Assembly: GCF_016765775.1 (NCBI RefSeq)
Contig: NZ_JAESVN010000003.1
Coordinates: 1-64,000 of the forward strand
Origin: Szabonella alba
Lineage (GTDB): Bacteria; Pseudomonadota; Alphaproteobacteria; Rhodobacterales; Rhodobacteraceae
Length of the DNA: 64,000 bases
Direction of reading: 5' to 3'
Shown here: piece by piece, positions 8,578 to 18,056 of the stretch
Layout of the letters: the number at the start of each line of letters is the position of its first letter
How positions within the stretch are numbered: position 1 is the first letter of the stretch
Position numbers and translations under genes: made by a program
The notes under the pieces: model-generated
Database searches by the model: none
What the model was told of the DNA's origin: nothing
The model's input: only the letters and a program-made list of their open reading frames with translations

Positions 8578-9671
8578 CACCCATCCTCCAGATGCAAAAG
8601 CAGTCCCAGCGACAACAGCAGCGCCGCAACAGGCGGGCTCCATGCGGCAAGAGCGACCGGGATCTGGCCGCTTTCCCCCAGAACCTGCGCGAAATTCCGC
8701 AGAAAGAAGATCCCGAATCCGCCCAGCAATGCAAACAGCACCATCTGCCCCGTTTTTCCCCCCCGGGCATGGCGCATCGTGAAGCCCGCCGCAACCAGAA
8801 CCATCGAGGCCAGCAGCAGCGGCAGGGCCAGTTCCATCTGGAACCAGACCCGATGCGTGCGCGCCGAAAAGCCTGCAAGTTCCAGCCGCGTGATGTAATC
8901 GGGCAGCGACCAGATCGGAATTGCCGAAGGATCGCCGAAACTGTCGCGGATCCGCTCGGGCGTGAGTTCTGACGGCAGGGCGGCGGTGTTCTCAATCCGG
9001 GACGACACTTCGGGATTGCGCGCGGTCAGATCCCAGTATTTCGCCCCGGTCAGCGCCCATTCCCCGGCGCGCAGCACGGCCTCATCGGCCTCGATGCGCT
9101 GGACCGGCGCGCCTTCGGCGTCAAAGATCAGAAAAGAGGCGGCGAAAAGCCGCGTGCCGTCCAGATCTGACCGCGCCGCGCGGATGACGGTCTGCCCGTC
9201 AGCGCCCCCCTGCCGCAGCCAGAGACCGGATTCGTTGATCGAAAAAATGCTTTCCCCGCCCTGTGCCTGCCGCGAATAAAGCGCGTCATACTGTTTCGAG
9301 GTCGCCGCGACAAAGGGGTTCAGCACCGCGACCACAGCGCAGCCCAGCACCAGCGCCGTGCCCACCGGGGCCAGCAGGAATCGCAGCCCCGACCGCCCCG
9401 CCGCCCGCGCCACCACCAGTTCGGATGACCGCGACAATGCCAGAAACAAGGCGATTGACGCAAAGACCACGATCAGCGGCAGGATCCGGTAAAGGCTTGC
9501 CGGAACATTCAAAAGCGCAAGTTCCGCCGCGCCTGCCAGCCCGATGCCCTGCGGCGAAAACCGGCGCAACTGTTCGACCATGTCGATCAGCATCAGGATA
9601 CCGAAAAAGACCAGCAGGACCTGAGCCACCGATTTCAGAAACCGCCGCGTAAAATACAGGCTCAGCGTCAT
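8577..9671 (-). CDS. lptG: LPS export ABC transporter permease LptG
   Basis: One of the two inner-membrane permeases of LptB2FG, which extracts lipopolysaccharide and passes it to LptC/LptA. The 364-aa protein has the YjgP/YjgQ layout: N-terminal YFTRRFLKSVAQVLLVFF followed by membrane helices (residues about 10-120), a periplasmic jellyroll (about 130-270), and three C-terminal helices (LPLLLASMVLVAAG, MVLFALLGGFGIFFL, VAALLLSLGLLLHL). The ATG at 9671 is chosen because it overlaps the lptF stop in ATGA. Confidence 0.94.
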   Translation of the reverse strand: MTLSLYFTRRFLKSVAQVLLVFFGILMLIDMVEQLRRFSPQGIGLAGAAELALLNVPASLYRILPLIVVFASIALFLALSRSSELVVARAAGRSGLRFLLAPVGTALVLGCAVVAVLNPFVAATSKQYDALYSRQAQGGESIFSINESGLWLRQGGADGQTVIRAARSDLDGTRLFAASFLIFDAEGAPVQRIEADEAVLRAGEWALTGAKYWDLTARNPEVSSRIENTAALPSELTPERIRDSFGDPSAIPIWSLPDYITRLELAGFSARTHRVWFQMELALPLLLASMVLVAAGFTMRHARGGKTGQMVLFALLGGFGIFFLRNFAQVLGESGQIPVALAAWSPPVAALLLSLGLLLHLEDG

Positions 9672-10813
9672 GTTGCCGACCTTTCGGGCGACAGCGGCCC
9701 GGGGCCTGCCGCATGACGGCGGCGCGGGCGCTGCGCGACCCACAGGATCAACAACGACAGCGCCACCCCCAGTGCGGGCGCAATATAGACCAGCGGCCAG
9801 CGGATCCCGCCCTGAACACTGGCGGCGGTGGCGGCGTTGCCGACCATCTGCACGACGATCAGCAAAAGAATCGCGCCAATGATCTGACGCCAGAGGCCGA
9901 AGCGGCTGAAGGCACCCAGCAAAAGCGTGGCAAACCCGATCATCGCGGCGGCGGGCGCCAGCAAGGGCTGCGAGAACCGCTGATGCCCCTCGGACAGGAA
10001 CACCGCGCGGGTCGCGCCGGTTTCCTGCAGATTTTCCGGGCTGGGGCGCAGCAGTTCCAGCGTCGACATCTCGTCAATGGACCGGCTGCCGTCAGTGCCG
10101 GGGGTCAGCACATCGCCCAGATCATAGGTGAAATCGGCGAAATGCGTTACCGACAACCGGCCGGTCCGGCGGTCATGCGACTGGCTCATGCCTTCGAACA
10201 TCACCAGTTTCGGCCTGTCCCCGTCGCGCACAAGCACCGCCCGGCGGGCGGTATAGGCGATGCGGCTGGTCTCGGTGCGTTCATCGGACAGGAAGATGTC
10301 CAGCAATTCCCCCCGGTCGGTCAATTCGCGGATGTAGAAGGTCACGCCATCGGTCGGATGCATGAACTGCCCGTCGACCAGCAGCCGCGCGGTCACATTC
10401 GCGCCGATTTCGGCCGTGCGTTCGGTCAGCGCGGCGCGGCTTGCGGGCACGATGAAATGCATCAGCACCAGCATCATGGCCGCGACGATCAAGCCGAACC
10501 ACAGGACCGGCCGCACCAGCCGGAAGGCCGAGAATCCGGTAGCCTGCATCACCACAAGCTCTCCGTCCTGGGTCAGGCGGTTGGCGACGTAAACCGTTGC
10601 CGCGAAAGCCGAAACCGGCAGGACGATGCGGATGACATTGGGCAGCGTCAGCAAGGACAATTCGACAAAGACCATAGCCGATTGCCCGTCGCCGATCAGA
10701 CGGTCAAACAGGCCCACCGCCCGGTTGATCCAATAGACCAGCACCAGAACCAGCGAGAAGAAGCCGAAAAGCTGCAGCAGTTGCGACAGCAGATATCTGT
10801 CGAATCTCGGCAA
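9668..10813 (-). CDS. lptF: LPS export ABC transporter permease LptF (TTG start)
   Basis: The partner permease of LptG. The family N-terminus RFDRYLLSQLLQLFGFFSLV begins at once, followed by membrane helices, a periplasmic domain and three C-terminal helices ending before an Arg-rich tail. No ATG or GTG lies near the family start. The frame upstream is a low-complexity shadow, so I placed the start at TTG 10813 (LPRFDRY), with GGGGA about six bases upstream. That gives 381 aa, a normal length. It opens the lptF-lptG-lptD-surA-pdxA run and diverges from pepA across a 242-base spacer. Confidence 0.88.
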   Translation of the reverse strand: MPRFDRYLLSQLLQLFGFFSLVLVLVYWINRAVGLFDRLIGDGQSAMVFVELSLLTLPNVIRIVLPVSAFAATVYVANRLTQDGELVVMQATGFSAFRLVRPVLWFGLIVAAMMLVLMHFIVPASRAALTERTAEIGANVTARLLVDGQFMHPTDGVTFYIRELTDRGELLDIFLSDERTETSRIAYTARRAVLVRDGDRPKLVMFEGMSQSHDRRTGRLSVTHFADFTYDLGDVLTPGTDGSRSIDEMSTLELLRPSPENLQETGATRAVFLSEGHQRFSQPLLAPAAAMIGFATLLLGAFSRFGLWRQIIGAILLLIVVQMVGNAATAASVQGGIRWPLVYIAPALGVALSLLILWVAQRPRRRHAAGPGPLSPERSAT

Positions 10814-11055
10814 GCTGCGTCCCCGTTCACCCCGTGTTCCGGCTCTGATCCTATCGGAACTGCGGGGGCGGGAAAACCGAATTATCGCATCCCTCCGCCT
10901 TGGTCCGGTGGTGCAGGAAAGGTTCCGCGCGGCCCCTTGCCGACCGGCCCGCCGGTTGTCCTGGCGCGGCACTGGTCAAGCCCGGTACTGGTCAAGCCCG
11001 GTGCAAGCCGCTAGGCTCCGCGTCAAATTTCCAAGCCTGTCGAGGACAAAGCGAA

Positions 11056-12531
11056 ATGACCGAACCCCTGCCGATCCAGTTCCGCGAAACCGATCTTGAC
11101 GCAATTGCAAGCTTTGAGGGGCGGATTGCCCTTCTGGTGCCGGAAAAGGCGGAAGCCGCCTCCAGCCCCGCTGCGCGGCGCGTCAACCGGCTGACCAAGG
11201 GGGCGCTGAACCGCTATCTTGCCTCGCCCGCCTGGGCCGATCTCAAACCCGGTGAGGCAGCCGATCTGGGCTGGCCCGCCGGACTGGCCGCCGAGGCGGT
11301 TCAGGTCGTGAAGGCCGGCCCCCGCGCCGATACGGCACTGGCCCGCAAGGCCGGGGCGGCCATCGGGGCGAAAATCGGCGCGGGCGGTGTTCTGGTGCTG
11401 GCGGGCGGCATGCAGCGCGCGGCGGACGTGTCCTTCGGCCTGGCGATGCGGGCCTATGATTTCTCGGTGCGCAAATCCGCAGCCCCCAAGCCGCAGGGTC
11501 CGGCCATCGTCATGGTCAACGCCCCCGAAGAGGTCGCGGCCCTTGCGGCCCCGCTGGCCGCTCTGGCCGAGGGTGTCTTCTTCACCCGCGATCTGGTGAA
11601 TGAGCCTGCCAATGTGCTGACCACCACCGAATTCGCCGCCCGGCTTGAGGCGATGACGGCGCTGGGGCTTGAGGTCGAGGTGCTGGACGAGGCGCAGATG
11701 GCCGATCTGGGCATGGGTGCCCTGCTGGGCGTCGGGCAGGGGTCAGAAAGCCCGTCAAAACTGGTCATCATGCAGTGGAAGGGCGGGCCCGAGGATGAGG
11801 CCCCCTTTGCGCTGGTCGGCAAGGGTGTGGTGTTCGACACCGGCGGCATTTCCATCAAGCCTGCGGGCGGTATGGAGGACATGACCATGGATATGGGCGG
11901 CGCGGGCGTTGTTTCGGGCGTGATGCGCGCGCTTGCCTTGCGGGGTGCCAAGGCCAATGTCGTGGGGCTGGTGGGACTGGTCGAAAACATGCCCGACGGG
12001 CGGGCACAGCGCCCCGGTGATGTCGTCACCTCAATGAAGGGTGACACGATCGAGGTCATCAACACTGATGCCGAGGGGCGGCTCGTGCTGGCCGATGTGC
12101 TCTGGTATGCGCAGGATCGCTTCAAGCCGACCGGCATGATCAATCTGGCCACCCTGACCGGCGCGATCATCATCGCACTGGGGCATGAGAATGCGGGTAT
12201 CTTCTCAAACAATGACACGCTGTGCGATGCGTTCCTGAAGGCCGCGAAAGCCGAAGGCGAAGGCGCCTGGCGCATGCCGATGGGCGAAGCCTATGACGCG
12301 AAACTGAAATCGCGCATCGCCGACATGATGAATGTCGGCGGGCGCGATGGCGGCTCGATCACCGCGGCGCAGTTCCTGCAGCGCTTCGTCAAACCCGAAA
12401 CGCCCTGGATCCATATCGACATCGCGGGCACCGCGCTGGTGAAAGCCGATACAACGCTGGCACCGAAAGGGGCGACGGGCTGGGGTGTCATGGCGTTGGA
12501 CCGGCTGATCCGGGACAAATACGAGGGCTGA
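11056..12531 (+). CDS. pepA: Leucyl aminopeptidase (M17 family)
   Basis: A cytosolic zinc/manganese aminopeptidase releasing N-terminal residues from peptides; hexameric in the family. The 491-aa protein has the variable N-terminal domain and a C-terminal catalytic domain with VGKGVVFDTGGISIKP (metal and bicarbonate-site residues), the helix GGMEDMTMDMGGAG, and the signature NTDAEGRLVLAD carrying the metal-binding Asp and Glu and catalytic Arg. The ATG at 11056 starts at the family N-terminus. holC follows after four bases, the conserved pepA-holC pairing of proteobacteria. Confidence 0.96.
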   Translation: MTEPLPIQFRETDLDAIASFEGRIALLVPEKAEAASSPAARRVNRLTKGALNRYLASPAWADLKPGEAADLGWPAGLAAEAVQVVKAGPRADTALARKAGAAIGAKIGAGGVLVLAGGMQRAADVSFGLAMRAYDFSVRKSAAPKPQGPAIVMVNAPEEVAALAAPLAALAEGVFFTRDLVNEPANVLTTTEFAARLEAMTALGLEVEVLDEAQMADLGMGALLGVGQGSESPSKLVIMQWKGGPEDEAPFALVGKGVVFDTGGISIKPAGGMEDMTMDMGGAGVVSGVMRALALRGAKANVVGLVGLVENMPDGRAQRPGDVVTSMKGDTIEVINTDAEGRLVLADVLWYAQDRFKPTGMINLATLTGAIIIALGHENAGIFSNNDTLCDAFLKAAKAEGEGAWRMPMGEAYDAKLKSRIADMMNVGGRDGGSITAAQFLQRFVKPETPWIHIDIAGTALVKADTTLAPKGATGWGVMALDRLIRDKYEG

Positions 12532-12535
12532 TCCG

Positions 12536-12985
12536 ATGGGGGCGGTGAAGTTCTACCACCTCACCGCCTCGCCGATGGAAGAGGCGGCGCAGATGCTGCT
12601 TTCGCGCGCCGCTGATCTGGGCTGGCGCGTCTATCTGCGTGGCAGCGATGCCGCCCGGCTGGACGATCTGGATCGCTGGCTCTGGTCCCATCCCAAGGAT
12701 GGTTTTCTGCCCCATGGCCGCGAGGGCGGGCCGCAGGATGCGCGCCAGCCCATCCTTTTGGGACAGGGGCCGCTTCCGCCGGGCAGGCAGGGGCTGATGG
12801 CGGTAGATGGCGCGGTGGTCACGGCAGAAGAGGCAGCGGCGGTGGACCGGGTCTGGATCCTGTTCGACGGAATGGACGAGGCCGCGCTGCAGCGTGCGCG
12901 CGGCCAGTGGCGCGACCTGACCGGGGCCGGTGTCGAGGCGGAATACTGGTCCGAAGCCGAGGGCCGCTGGGAACGCAAGCGCTGA
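12536..12985 (+). CDS. holC: DNA polymerase III chi subunit
   Basis: HolC links the clamp loader to single-strand-binding protein at the replication fork. The 149-aa protein has the family opening VKFYHLTASPMEEAAQMLLSR, the RVYLRGSD strand, DLDRWLWSHPKDGFLPHG, and a C-terminal WILFDGMDE strand followed by a helix. Position immediately after pepA supports it. It ends convergently opposite ureG, with a paired repeat in the 178-base gap. Confidence 0.93.
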   Translation: MGAVKFYHLTASPMEEAAQMLLSRAADLGWRVYLRGSDAARLDDLDRWLWSHPKDGFLPHGREGGPQDARQPILLGQGPLPPGRQGLMAVDGAVVTAEEAAAVDRVWILFDGMDEAALQRARGQWRDLTGAGVEAEYWSEAEGRWERKR

Positions 12986-13020
12986 CCGGGTTCTGATGCT
13001 GCGGCGCCGGTCCCCGGCCG

Positions 13021-13059
13021 GGGAAGCCTCCGGCGGAGGTATTTTTGCCAGGATGAAAG
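13021..13059 (-). repeat. Dispersed intergenic repeat, copy B1 (inverted)
   Basis: On the minus strand the sequence reads CATCCTGGCAAAAATACCTC followed by CGCCGGAGG, matching the core of copy A. It faces copy B2 head to head, and the two arms can pair into a long imperfect stem between the convergent holC and ureG genes. Confidence 0.6.
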
Positions 13060-13074
13060 CAGCGGTTTTCCTTC

Positions 13075-13147
13075 TTCATCTTGGATGAAATACCTTCGGG
13101 GGAAGGTCTTGCGGCCTGCCGCAAGACCCTGGGGGCAGACAGCCCCC
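13075..13147 (+). repeat. Dispersed intergenic repeat, copy B2
   Basis: CATCTTGGATGAAATACCTT followed by a G-run, then a second hairpin (GGTCTTGCGG / CCGCAAGACC) and a G-run/C-run. It forms the right arm of the holC/ureG intergenic inverted repeat, and a role as a bidirectional terminator is likely. Confidence 0.6.
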
Positions 13148-13163
13148 CTTGCGCCAGCTCGGA

Positions 13164-13793
13164 TCAGACCGGATCGCGCAGGCGCAGACCACCCTCGCGG
13201 ATCAGGAATTCCGCGATTTCCGCAATGCCCCGGCCTTTGCGCAATTCGGCCATGACATAGGGGCGCGGGCCGCGCGCGTTTCGCGTATCGCTTTCCAGCA
13301 ACACCGGATCGACGCCCACATGCGGGGCAAGGTCGGTTTTGTTGACCACCAGAAGGTCTGACCGCGTGACGCCGGGGCCGCGCTTGCGCGGGATGTCCTG
13401 CCCGGCAGCGGTGTCGATGACATAGATCGACAGATCGGCAAGCTCGGGGCTGAAGGTGGCGGCCAGATTGTCGCCGCCCGATTCGATCAGGATCAGATCC
13501 AGATCGGGAAAGGCGGTGTTGAGTTCTGCAATCGCGGCAAGATTGATCGAGGCATCCTCGCGGATCGCGGTATGCGGGCAGCCCCCGGTTTCCACGCCGC
13601 GGATCCGGTCACCGGGCAGGGCCTGCGCGCGCATCAGATAGTCCGCATCCTCCCGCGTGTAGATGTCATTCGTCACCACCGCCAGCGACAGCCGGTCGCG
13701 CAGATGCTTGCACAGATGTTCGGTCAGGGTCGTCTTGCCGGCGCCGACCGGGCCGCCGATCCCGACGCGCAGGGGGCCGTGGGGAGAGGTCAT
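13164..13793 (-). CDS. ureG: Urease accessory GTPase UreG
   Basis: UreG is the SIMIBI-class GTPase that delivers nickel to apo-urease with UreD, UreE and UreF. The 209-aa protein carries the P-loop [13 protein letters not shown] near residue 15, the acidic EDADYL segment, the metal-binding CPH in [17 protein letters not shown], and the NKTDL guanine-specificity motif. It is the last gene of the ure cluster; its ATG overlaps the ureF stop (ATGA). Confidence 0.97.
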   Translation of the reverse strand: MTSPHGPLRVGIGGPVGAGKTTLTEHLCKHLRDRLSLAVVTNDIYTREDADYLMRAQALPGDRIRGVETGGCPHTAIREDASINLAAIAELNTAFPDLDLILIESGGDNLAATFSPELADLSIYVIDTAAGQDIPRKRGPGVTRSDLLVVNKTDLAPHVGVDPVLLESDTRNARGPRPYVMAELRKGRGIAEIAEFLIREGGLRLRDPV

Positions 13794-14458
13794 GTGCGAA
13801 AGATCCTTACATCGAGGGTTTCATGGGCCGCGGAGGCCAGATCAGCGCGGAATGTTGCGCTGCCGATGGCCTCCAGCGGGGTGCGGGCGGCCTCATCCGC
13901 CAGATCGAGGATCAGCGGTGCCAGCCGGGCAAGCGCCAGTTGTGCCTCGGTCTGGCCCAGCGGAATGAACCGCGTCGCGGCGGAAACCAGCGTTGTCGCC
14001 TGCGCCTGCAGGAACATCGCGGCCAGTTGCGCGCCCGGCAGATCAAGGCCGCGCGCAGCGACACCAAGCGCCACGGCATGCGGGCGGGGCGGATGGGCGG
14101 TGCCGTTCAGCGCATTGGTAAGCGCGGTGATCGCGGCGCCGATCTCGCGGATCTCGCGCAGGCGCTCGGCGGTGGGCGCAAGGGCCAGCGCCAGATCGGC
14201 CAGCGCATCGGCATCACTGTCCCCCAATGCCGCATGGCACAGCAGCGTCGCATCGACCCGGCCAGAACCAAAACGCAGGATATCGGCAAGATAGTCCCCG
14301 ACCCCCGCCGCATCACGCAACTCACGGGCGGCCATCGGCCCTTCCATTCCCTGCGAATAGGCAAAGCCCCCGGTCGGAAAGGCGGGGGAAAGCCATTGCT
14401 GAAAGGCCAGAAGACTGGCCCCGGGGCTGGCCTTGGGGGGGCTTGGCACCGCGATCAT
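13790..14458 (-). CDS. ureF: Urease accessory protein UreF
   Basis: UreF bridges UreD and UreG in the pre-activation complex and gates UreG GTP hydrolysis. The 222-aa all-helical protein shows the family opening [21 protein letters not shown] ([12 protein letters not shown] is diagnostic) and the C-terminal [13 protein letters not shown]. Its start overlaps the ureE stop and its stop overlaps the ureG start, so ureEFG are translationally coupled. Confidence 0.95.
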   Translation of the reverse strand: MIAVPSPPKASPGASLLAFQQWLSPAFPTGGFAYSQGMEGPMAARELRDAAGVGDYLADILRFGSGRVDATLLCHAALGDSDADALADLALALAPTAERLREIREIGAAITALTNALNGTAHPPRPHAVALGVAARGLDLPGAQLAAMFLQAQATTLVSAATRFIPLGQTEAQLALARLAPLILDLADEAARTPLEAIGSATFRADLASAAHETLDVRIFRT

Positions 14459-15051
14459 CCGGTGAAGGGGCCTTTCTCAAGCTCTTCCGGGGCAAGCGAG
14501 GTGGGGATATCGGCTGCGCCATGGTCGTGCCCGTGGCTGTGGCCGTGATCGTGGCTATGCCCGTGCCCGTGCTCATGCCCATGATCATGCCCGGCCTCGG
14601 GGCCATGACTGTGGCCCATGGTCCGGCCATGGCCATAGGCGCCACCTTCGGGGGTGAAGGGTTCCGATACCCTGTCCAGCGTCGCGCCCAGTCGCGTCAG
14701 CATCCGTTCCAGCACGGGATCGTGGCGGATCAGGATCCGCCCCGGTTCGATCTGCGCGGGCGTGTGGCGGTTGCCGATATGCCAGGCCAGCCGGGCCAGA
14801 TCACCGGTCACCGCCAGCAATTCCTCTTCGGCGGCGATGATCCGGATCGTGCGGCCATCGGCAAGCTCGAACCCCCAGAAACCGTCAAGGCTGGTGGTGG
14901 CGGCCAGATCGACGAAGAAAGCCTCCCCCTGCGCGGTCATCAGGCGCTTTCGCCGCAGGATGCGGGCGTCATAGCCAAGAACCACGACATCATGGGCCGG
15001 GGCCTCGGGCGCTGCGTGCAGCAGACGGGTAACGGGGGGGAGTTCGGTCAT
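14455..15051 (-). CDS. ureE: Urease nickel metallochaperone UreE
   Basis: UreE binds nickel and passes it to UreG. The 198-aa protein has an N-terminal peptide-binding domain (VVLGYDARILRRKRLM), the conserved nickel-binding histidine in LARLAWHIGNRH, and a strikingly His/Gly/Asp-rich C-terminal tail (residues about 155-185, e.g. HGHEHGHGHSHDHGHSHG) that stores extra Ni. The histidine tail is longer than in species lacking one, suggesting nickel storage as well as delivery. Confidence 0.95.
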   Translation of the reverse strand: MTELPPVTRLLHAAPEAPAHDVVVLGYDARILRRKRLMTAQGEAFFVDLAATTSLDGFWGFELADGRTIRIIAAEEELLAVTGDLARLAWHIGNRHTPAQIEPGRILIRHDPVLERMLTRLGATLDRVSEPFTPEGGAYGHGRTMGHSHGPEAGHDHGHEHGHGHSHDHGHSHGHDHGAADIPTSLAPEELEKGPFTG

Positions 15052-15232
15052 GGGTGCCTCGCGATGCAGAAAGGGTGGTCCGAGCCTAGCATGGGGCGGC
15101 GCGGAAGTCCTCTGACGCGGGCGGGGGGCGGATCGCCCCGGGTTCGGTCCTTGGTTTGGGCAGGGCAGGGCGCGGTGTTATCCACGCCCCGGCCTTGCAG
15201 TCCGGTCTCGGCCCGAAGGGGCCGGGTGCCGG

Positions 15233-15460
15233 TCAGAGATACATGCGATGCCCGAAGATGCGCTGCACTTCGCTTGCACGGGTCAGACCGCGCGCCGCCA
15301 GTTCCTCGTCCGAGGTGGCATTCAGTTTGCGGACCTCGTCCATGCGGGGGCCGTGTTCCGCGATCATCAGCAGCACGTTCCAGATTGCCAGGAACGGGCG
15401 CGCCAGCGTGGCGCGGATACCGGGGGTGGTGATCGTGTTCGTCGTTTGTGCGTAAGCCAT
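15233..15460 (-). CDS. DUF1127-family small protein inside the urease cluster
   Basis: A 75-aa protein with a hydrophobic N-terminal helix (LARPFLAIWNVLLMIAEH) and a DUF1127-like C-terminus (LNATSDEELAARGLTRASEV). DUF1127 proteins are small arginine-rich proteins; some members are linked to RNA binding or phosphate metabolism, but the function here is unknown. GAGG lies upstream of the chosen ATG (15460). It sits between ureC and ureE in the same direction, with gaps of about 200 and 180 bases, so it may have its own promoter. Confidence 0.75.
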   Translation of the reverse strand: MAYAQTTNTITTPGIRATLARPFLAIWNVLLMIAEHGPRMDEVRKLNATSDEELAARGLTRASEVQRIFGHRMYL

Positions 15461-15661
15461 GGGAAACCTCTTTGCCTGTAACGCTTCGTCCTTCCCTGTG
15501 GACAATGTGACCCATGGGGCGGGTGATTAAAACCGCTGCTTCGGTCTTGCCGCGTTGCAGAAAATGCATGGCTCTTTCGTTTTCTGTCATAGGGTTGTGC
15601 AAATGCTGCGTAGCAGCGCCCGATGTTTCGGCAGGTTCGGGACCGGGGTGGGGCAGAGGGA

Positions 15662-17371
15662 TCAGAACAGGAAATAGCGCTGTGCCAGCGGCAATTCGCG
15701 GGCCGGTTCGCAGGTCAGAAGCTCCCCATCCGCGCGCACCTCATAGGTTTCGGGATTGACCTCGATCTGCGGCATCGCGTCATTCAGCACCATGTCCCGC
15801 TTGCCAATACCGCGCGTCCCCTCCACCGCGACCAGCGCCTTGCCCAGCCCAAGCTGCGCGCGCAGATCGCCCGCGGCGGCTGCCGCACTGGTGAAGGTGA
15901 CCGATCCCGCCTCACGCGCGCGGCCAAGGGCGCCGAACATGGGCCGGGAATAGACCGGCTGCGGCGTCGGGATCGAGGCATTGGGATCGCCCATTTGTGC
16001 GACCGCGATGGAGCCACCGACCAGCACCATTTCGGGTTTGGCCCCGAAAAACGCGGGCGACCAGATCACCAGATCGGCGCGTTTGCCGGTCTCGACCGAT
16101 CCGATATGGCGGCTGATCCCATGGGCGATTGCCGGATTGATCGTGTATTTCGCGACATAGCGGCGGACGCGCAGATTGTCGTTTTCGCCCGTCTCCCCGG
16201 CCAGCCGCCCGCGCTGCTGTTTCATCTTGTGGGCGGTCTGCCATGTGCGGGTGATGACCTCTCCCACCCGTCCCATGGCCTGACTGTCCGAGGAGATGAC
16301 CGAGAAGGCCCCGATATCATGCAGGATATCCTCGGCGGCAATGGTTTCCTTACGGATGCGGGATTCAGCAAAGGCCACATCCTCGGGGATGGCGCGGTCC
16401 AGATGGTGGCAGACCATCAGCATGTCGAGATGTTCCTCGACCGTGTTGACCGTGTAGGGCATCGTCGGATTGGTCGAGGACGGGATCACATTCGGCTGGC
16501 TGACGACGCGCATGATGTCGGGCGCATGGCCGCCGCCCGCGCCTTCGGTATGGAAGGCGTGGATCGTGCGGCCCCTGATCGCGGCCAGCGTGTTTTCGAC
16601 AAAGCCAGATTCGTTCAGCGTATCGGTATGGATCATTACCTGCACATCCATCGCATCGGCCACCGAAAGGCAGCAGTCGATGGCGGCGGGGGTGGTGCCC
16701 CAGTCCTCATGCAGTTTCAGCGCGCAGGCCCCGGTCTCGACCATTTCCACCAGCGCCTCGGGGCGGGAGGCATTGCCCTTGCCCGCAAGGCACAGATTGA
16801 CCGGCAGACTGTCGAAGGCCTGCAGCATCCGTCCGATATGAAACGCGCCCGGCGTGCAGGTCGTGGCCAGCGTGCCATGGGCCGGGCCGGTGCCGCCGCC
16901 CAGCATGGTGGTGATGCCGGAATGGATCGCATCCTCGACCTGCTGGGGGCAGATGAAATGGATATGCGCGTCGAACCCGCCCGCCGTGACGATGCGGCCC
17001 TCGCCCGCGATGATCTCGGTTCCCGGCCCGATGATGAGGGTCACGCCCGCCTGCGTATCGGGATTGCCCGCCTTGCCGATCCCGGCGATGCGCCCGTCCT
17101 TCAGGCCGATATCGGCCTTGTAGATCCCCGAATGGTCCAGGATCAGCGCATTGGTGATGACCGTATCCAGTGCGCCGCCCGCCCGGGTGACCTGACTTTG
17201 GCCCATGCCGTCACGGATCACCTTGCCGCCGCCGAATTTCACCTCTTCGCCATAGGTGGTCAGGTCGCGTTCCACCTCGATCACCAGATCGGTATCGCCA
17301 AGGCGCAGCCGGTCGCCGGTCGTGGGGCCATACATATCGGCATAGGCGGGGCGGGAAATGCGGTAGGCCAT
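15662..17371 (-). CDS. ureC: Urease subunit alpha (catalytic)
   Basis: The catalytic subunit hydrolysing urea to ammonia and carbamate at a di-nickel centre. It is 569 aa, the family's length. Metal and catalytic residues are all present: GGFDAHIHF (two Ni-binding His), the Lys to be carbamylated in [30 protein letters not shown], the flap and proton-donor His in [20 protein letters not shown], and the Ni-binding Asp in [12 protein letters not shown] 17371 opens with the conserved [18 protein letters not shown]. UreA and UreB are encoded separately upstream, the three-subunit bacterial arrangement. Confidence 0.98.
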   Translation of the reverse strand: MAYRISRPAYADMYGPTTGDRLRLGDTDLVIEVERDLTTYGEEVKFGGGKVIRDGMGQSQVTRAGGALDTVITNALILDHSGIYKADIGLKDGRIAGIGKAGNPDTQAGVTLIIGPGTEIIAGEGRIVTAGGFDAHIHFICPQQVEDAIHSGITTMLGGGTGPAHGTLATTCTPGAFHIGRMLQAFDSLPVNLCLAGKGNASRPEALVEMVETGACALKLHEDWGTTPAAIDCCLSVADAMDVQVMIHTDTLNESGFVENTLAAIRGRTIHAFHTEGAGGGHAPDIMRVVSQPNVIPSSTNPTMPYTVNTVEEHLDMLMVCHHLDRAIPEDVAFAESRIRKETIAAEDILHDIGAFSVISSDSQAMGRVGEVITRTWQTAHKMKQQRGRLAGETGENDNLRVRRYVAKYTINPAIAHGISRHIGSVETGKRADLVIWSPAFFGAKPEMVLVGGSIAVAQMGDPNASIPTPQPVYSRPMFGALGRAREAGSVTFTSAAAAAGDLRAQLGLGKALVAVEGTRGIGKRDMVLNDAMPQIEVNPETYEVRADGELLTCEPARELPLAQRYFLF

Positions 17372-17393
17372 GGCGGGATCTTCCCTTGCTGGG

Positions 17394-17708
17394 TCAGGTC
17401 TTGAAGGCGCCGCGTCGCGACAGCCTGCGGGCATTCAGTCCGGTGCGCCGCCGGATCGGCTTGATCGCGGCCAGCACGGTTTCGGTGGCGGAGGCGCCGC
17501 TGGCCATGGCGCGTTGCGCGGCCATGCCGGAGGCGATCATTGCCGTGGATTTCTCGGATACCATGCGGGAATTTTCGGACGGGGTGACATTCCACAGCCC
17601 CGCCATTCCCCAAAGCCGCATCGCGACCACGCTTTGTGCCTCAAGTGCCAGCATGGACATCTGATAGCCGAGACGGAAAGCATCGACGGGGAAAATCGGG
17701 GGAAACAT
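17394..17708 (-). CDS. Small conserved protein between ureB and ureC
   Basis: A 104-aa helical protein: [21 protein letters not shown], then a Met/Ala/Ser-rich amphipathic stretch and a basic C-terminal tail ([17 protein letters not shown]). Relatives in Rhodobacterales are, as I recall, annotated as hypothetical or as antifreeze-like, and the amphipathic pattern resembles phasins. No function should be read from those names. The ATG at 17708 has AAGGA at proper spacing; an ATG at 17717 sits too close to it. Co-directional position 22 bases from ureC argues for co-transcription. Confidence 0.65.
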   Translation of the reverse strand: MFPPIFPVDAFRLGYQMSMLALEAQSVVAMRLWGMAGLWNVTPSENSRMVSEKSTAMIASGMAAQRAMASGASATETVLAAIKPIRRRTGLNARRLSRRGAFKT

Positions 17709-17738
17709 GGGGACCATCCTTGGAACCGGGGGCTGCCA

Positions 17739-18044
17739 TCACAGGGGACCCATGACATCGGCATTGAAGCCATAGACATGGCGCTTGCCCCCCAGCGGCA
17801 CAAGGCGCACCGTGCGCGTCTGGCCCGGCTCAAACCGCATGGCGGTTCCTGCCGGGATATCCAGCCGCTGCCCCCGCGCCGCCGCACGGTCAAAGGACAG
17901 GCCCGGATTGGTCTCGGCGAAATGGTAATGACTGCCCACCTGCACGGGGCGGTCGCCGGTATTGGCGACCTCCAGCACGGTGACGGGCAGGCCCGCATTC
18001 AGCTCGATCTCACCCGCCGCGCACAGGATTTCCCCGGGGATCAT
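17739..18044 (-). CDS. ureB: Urease subunit beta
   Basis: A structural beta subunit of the (alpha-beta-gamma)3 urease. The 101-aa protein is full length and shows family motifs: MIPGEIL at the start, [19 protein letters not shown], and [17 protein letters not shown]. It lies between ureJ (12-base gap) and the small ORF before ureC. Confidence 0.97.
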   Translation of the reverse strand: MIPGEILCAAGEIELNAGLPVTVLEVANTGDRPVQVGSHYHFAETNPGLSFDRAAARGQRLDIPAGTAMRFEPGQTRTVRLVPLGGKRHVYGFNADVMGPL

Positions 18045-18056
18045 CGCGCGCGCCCC

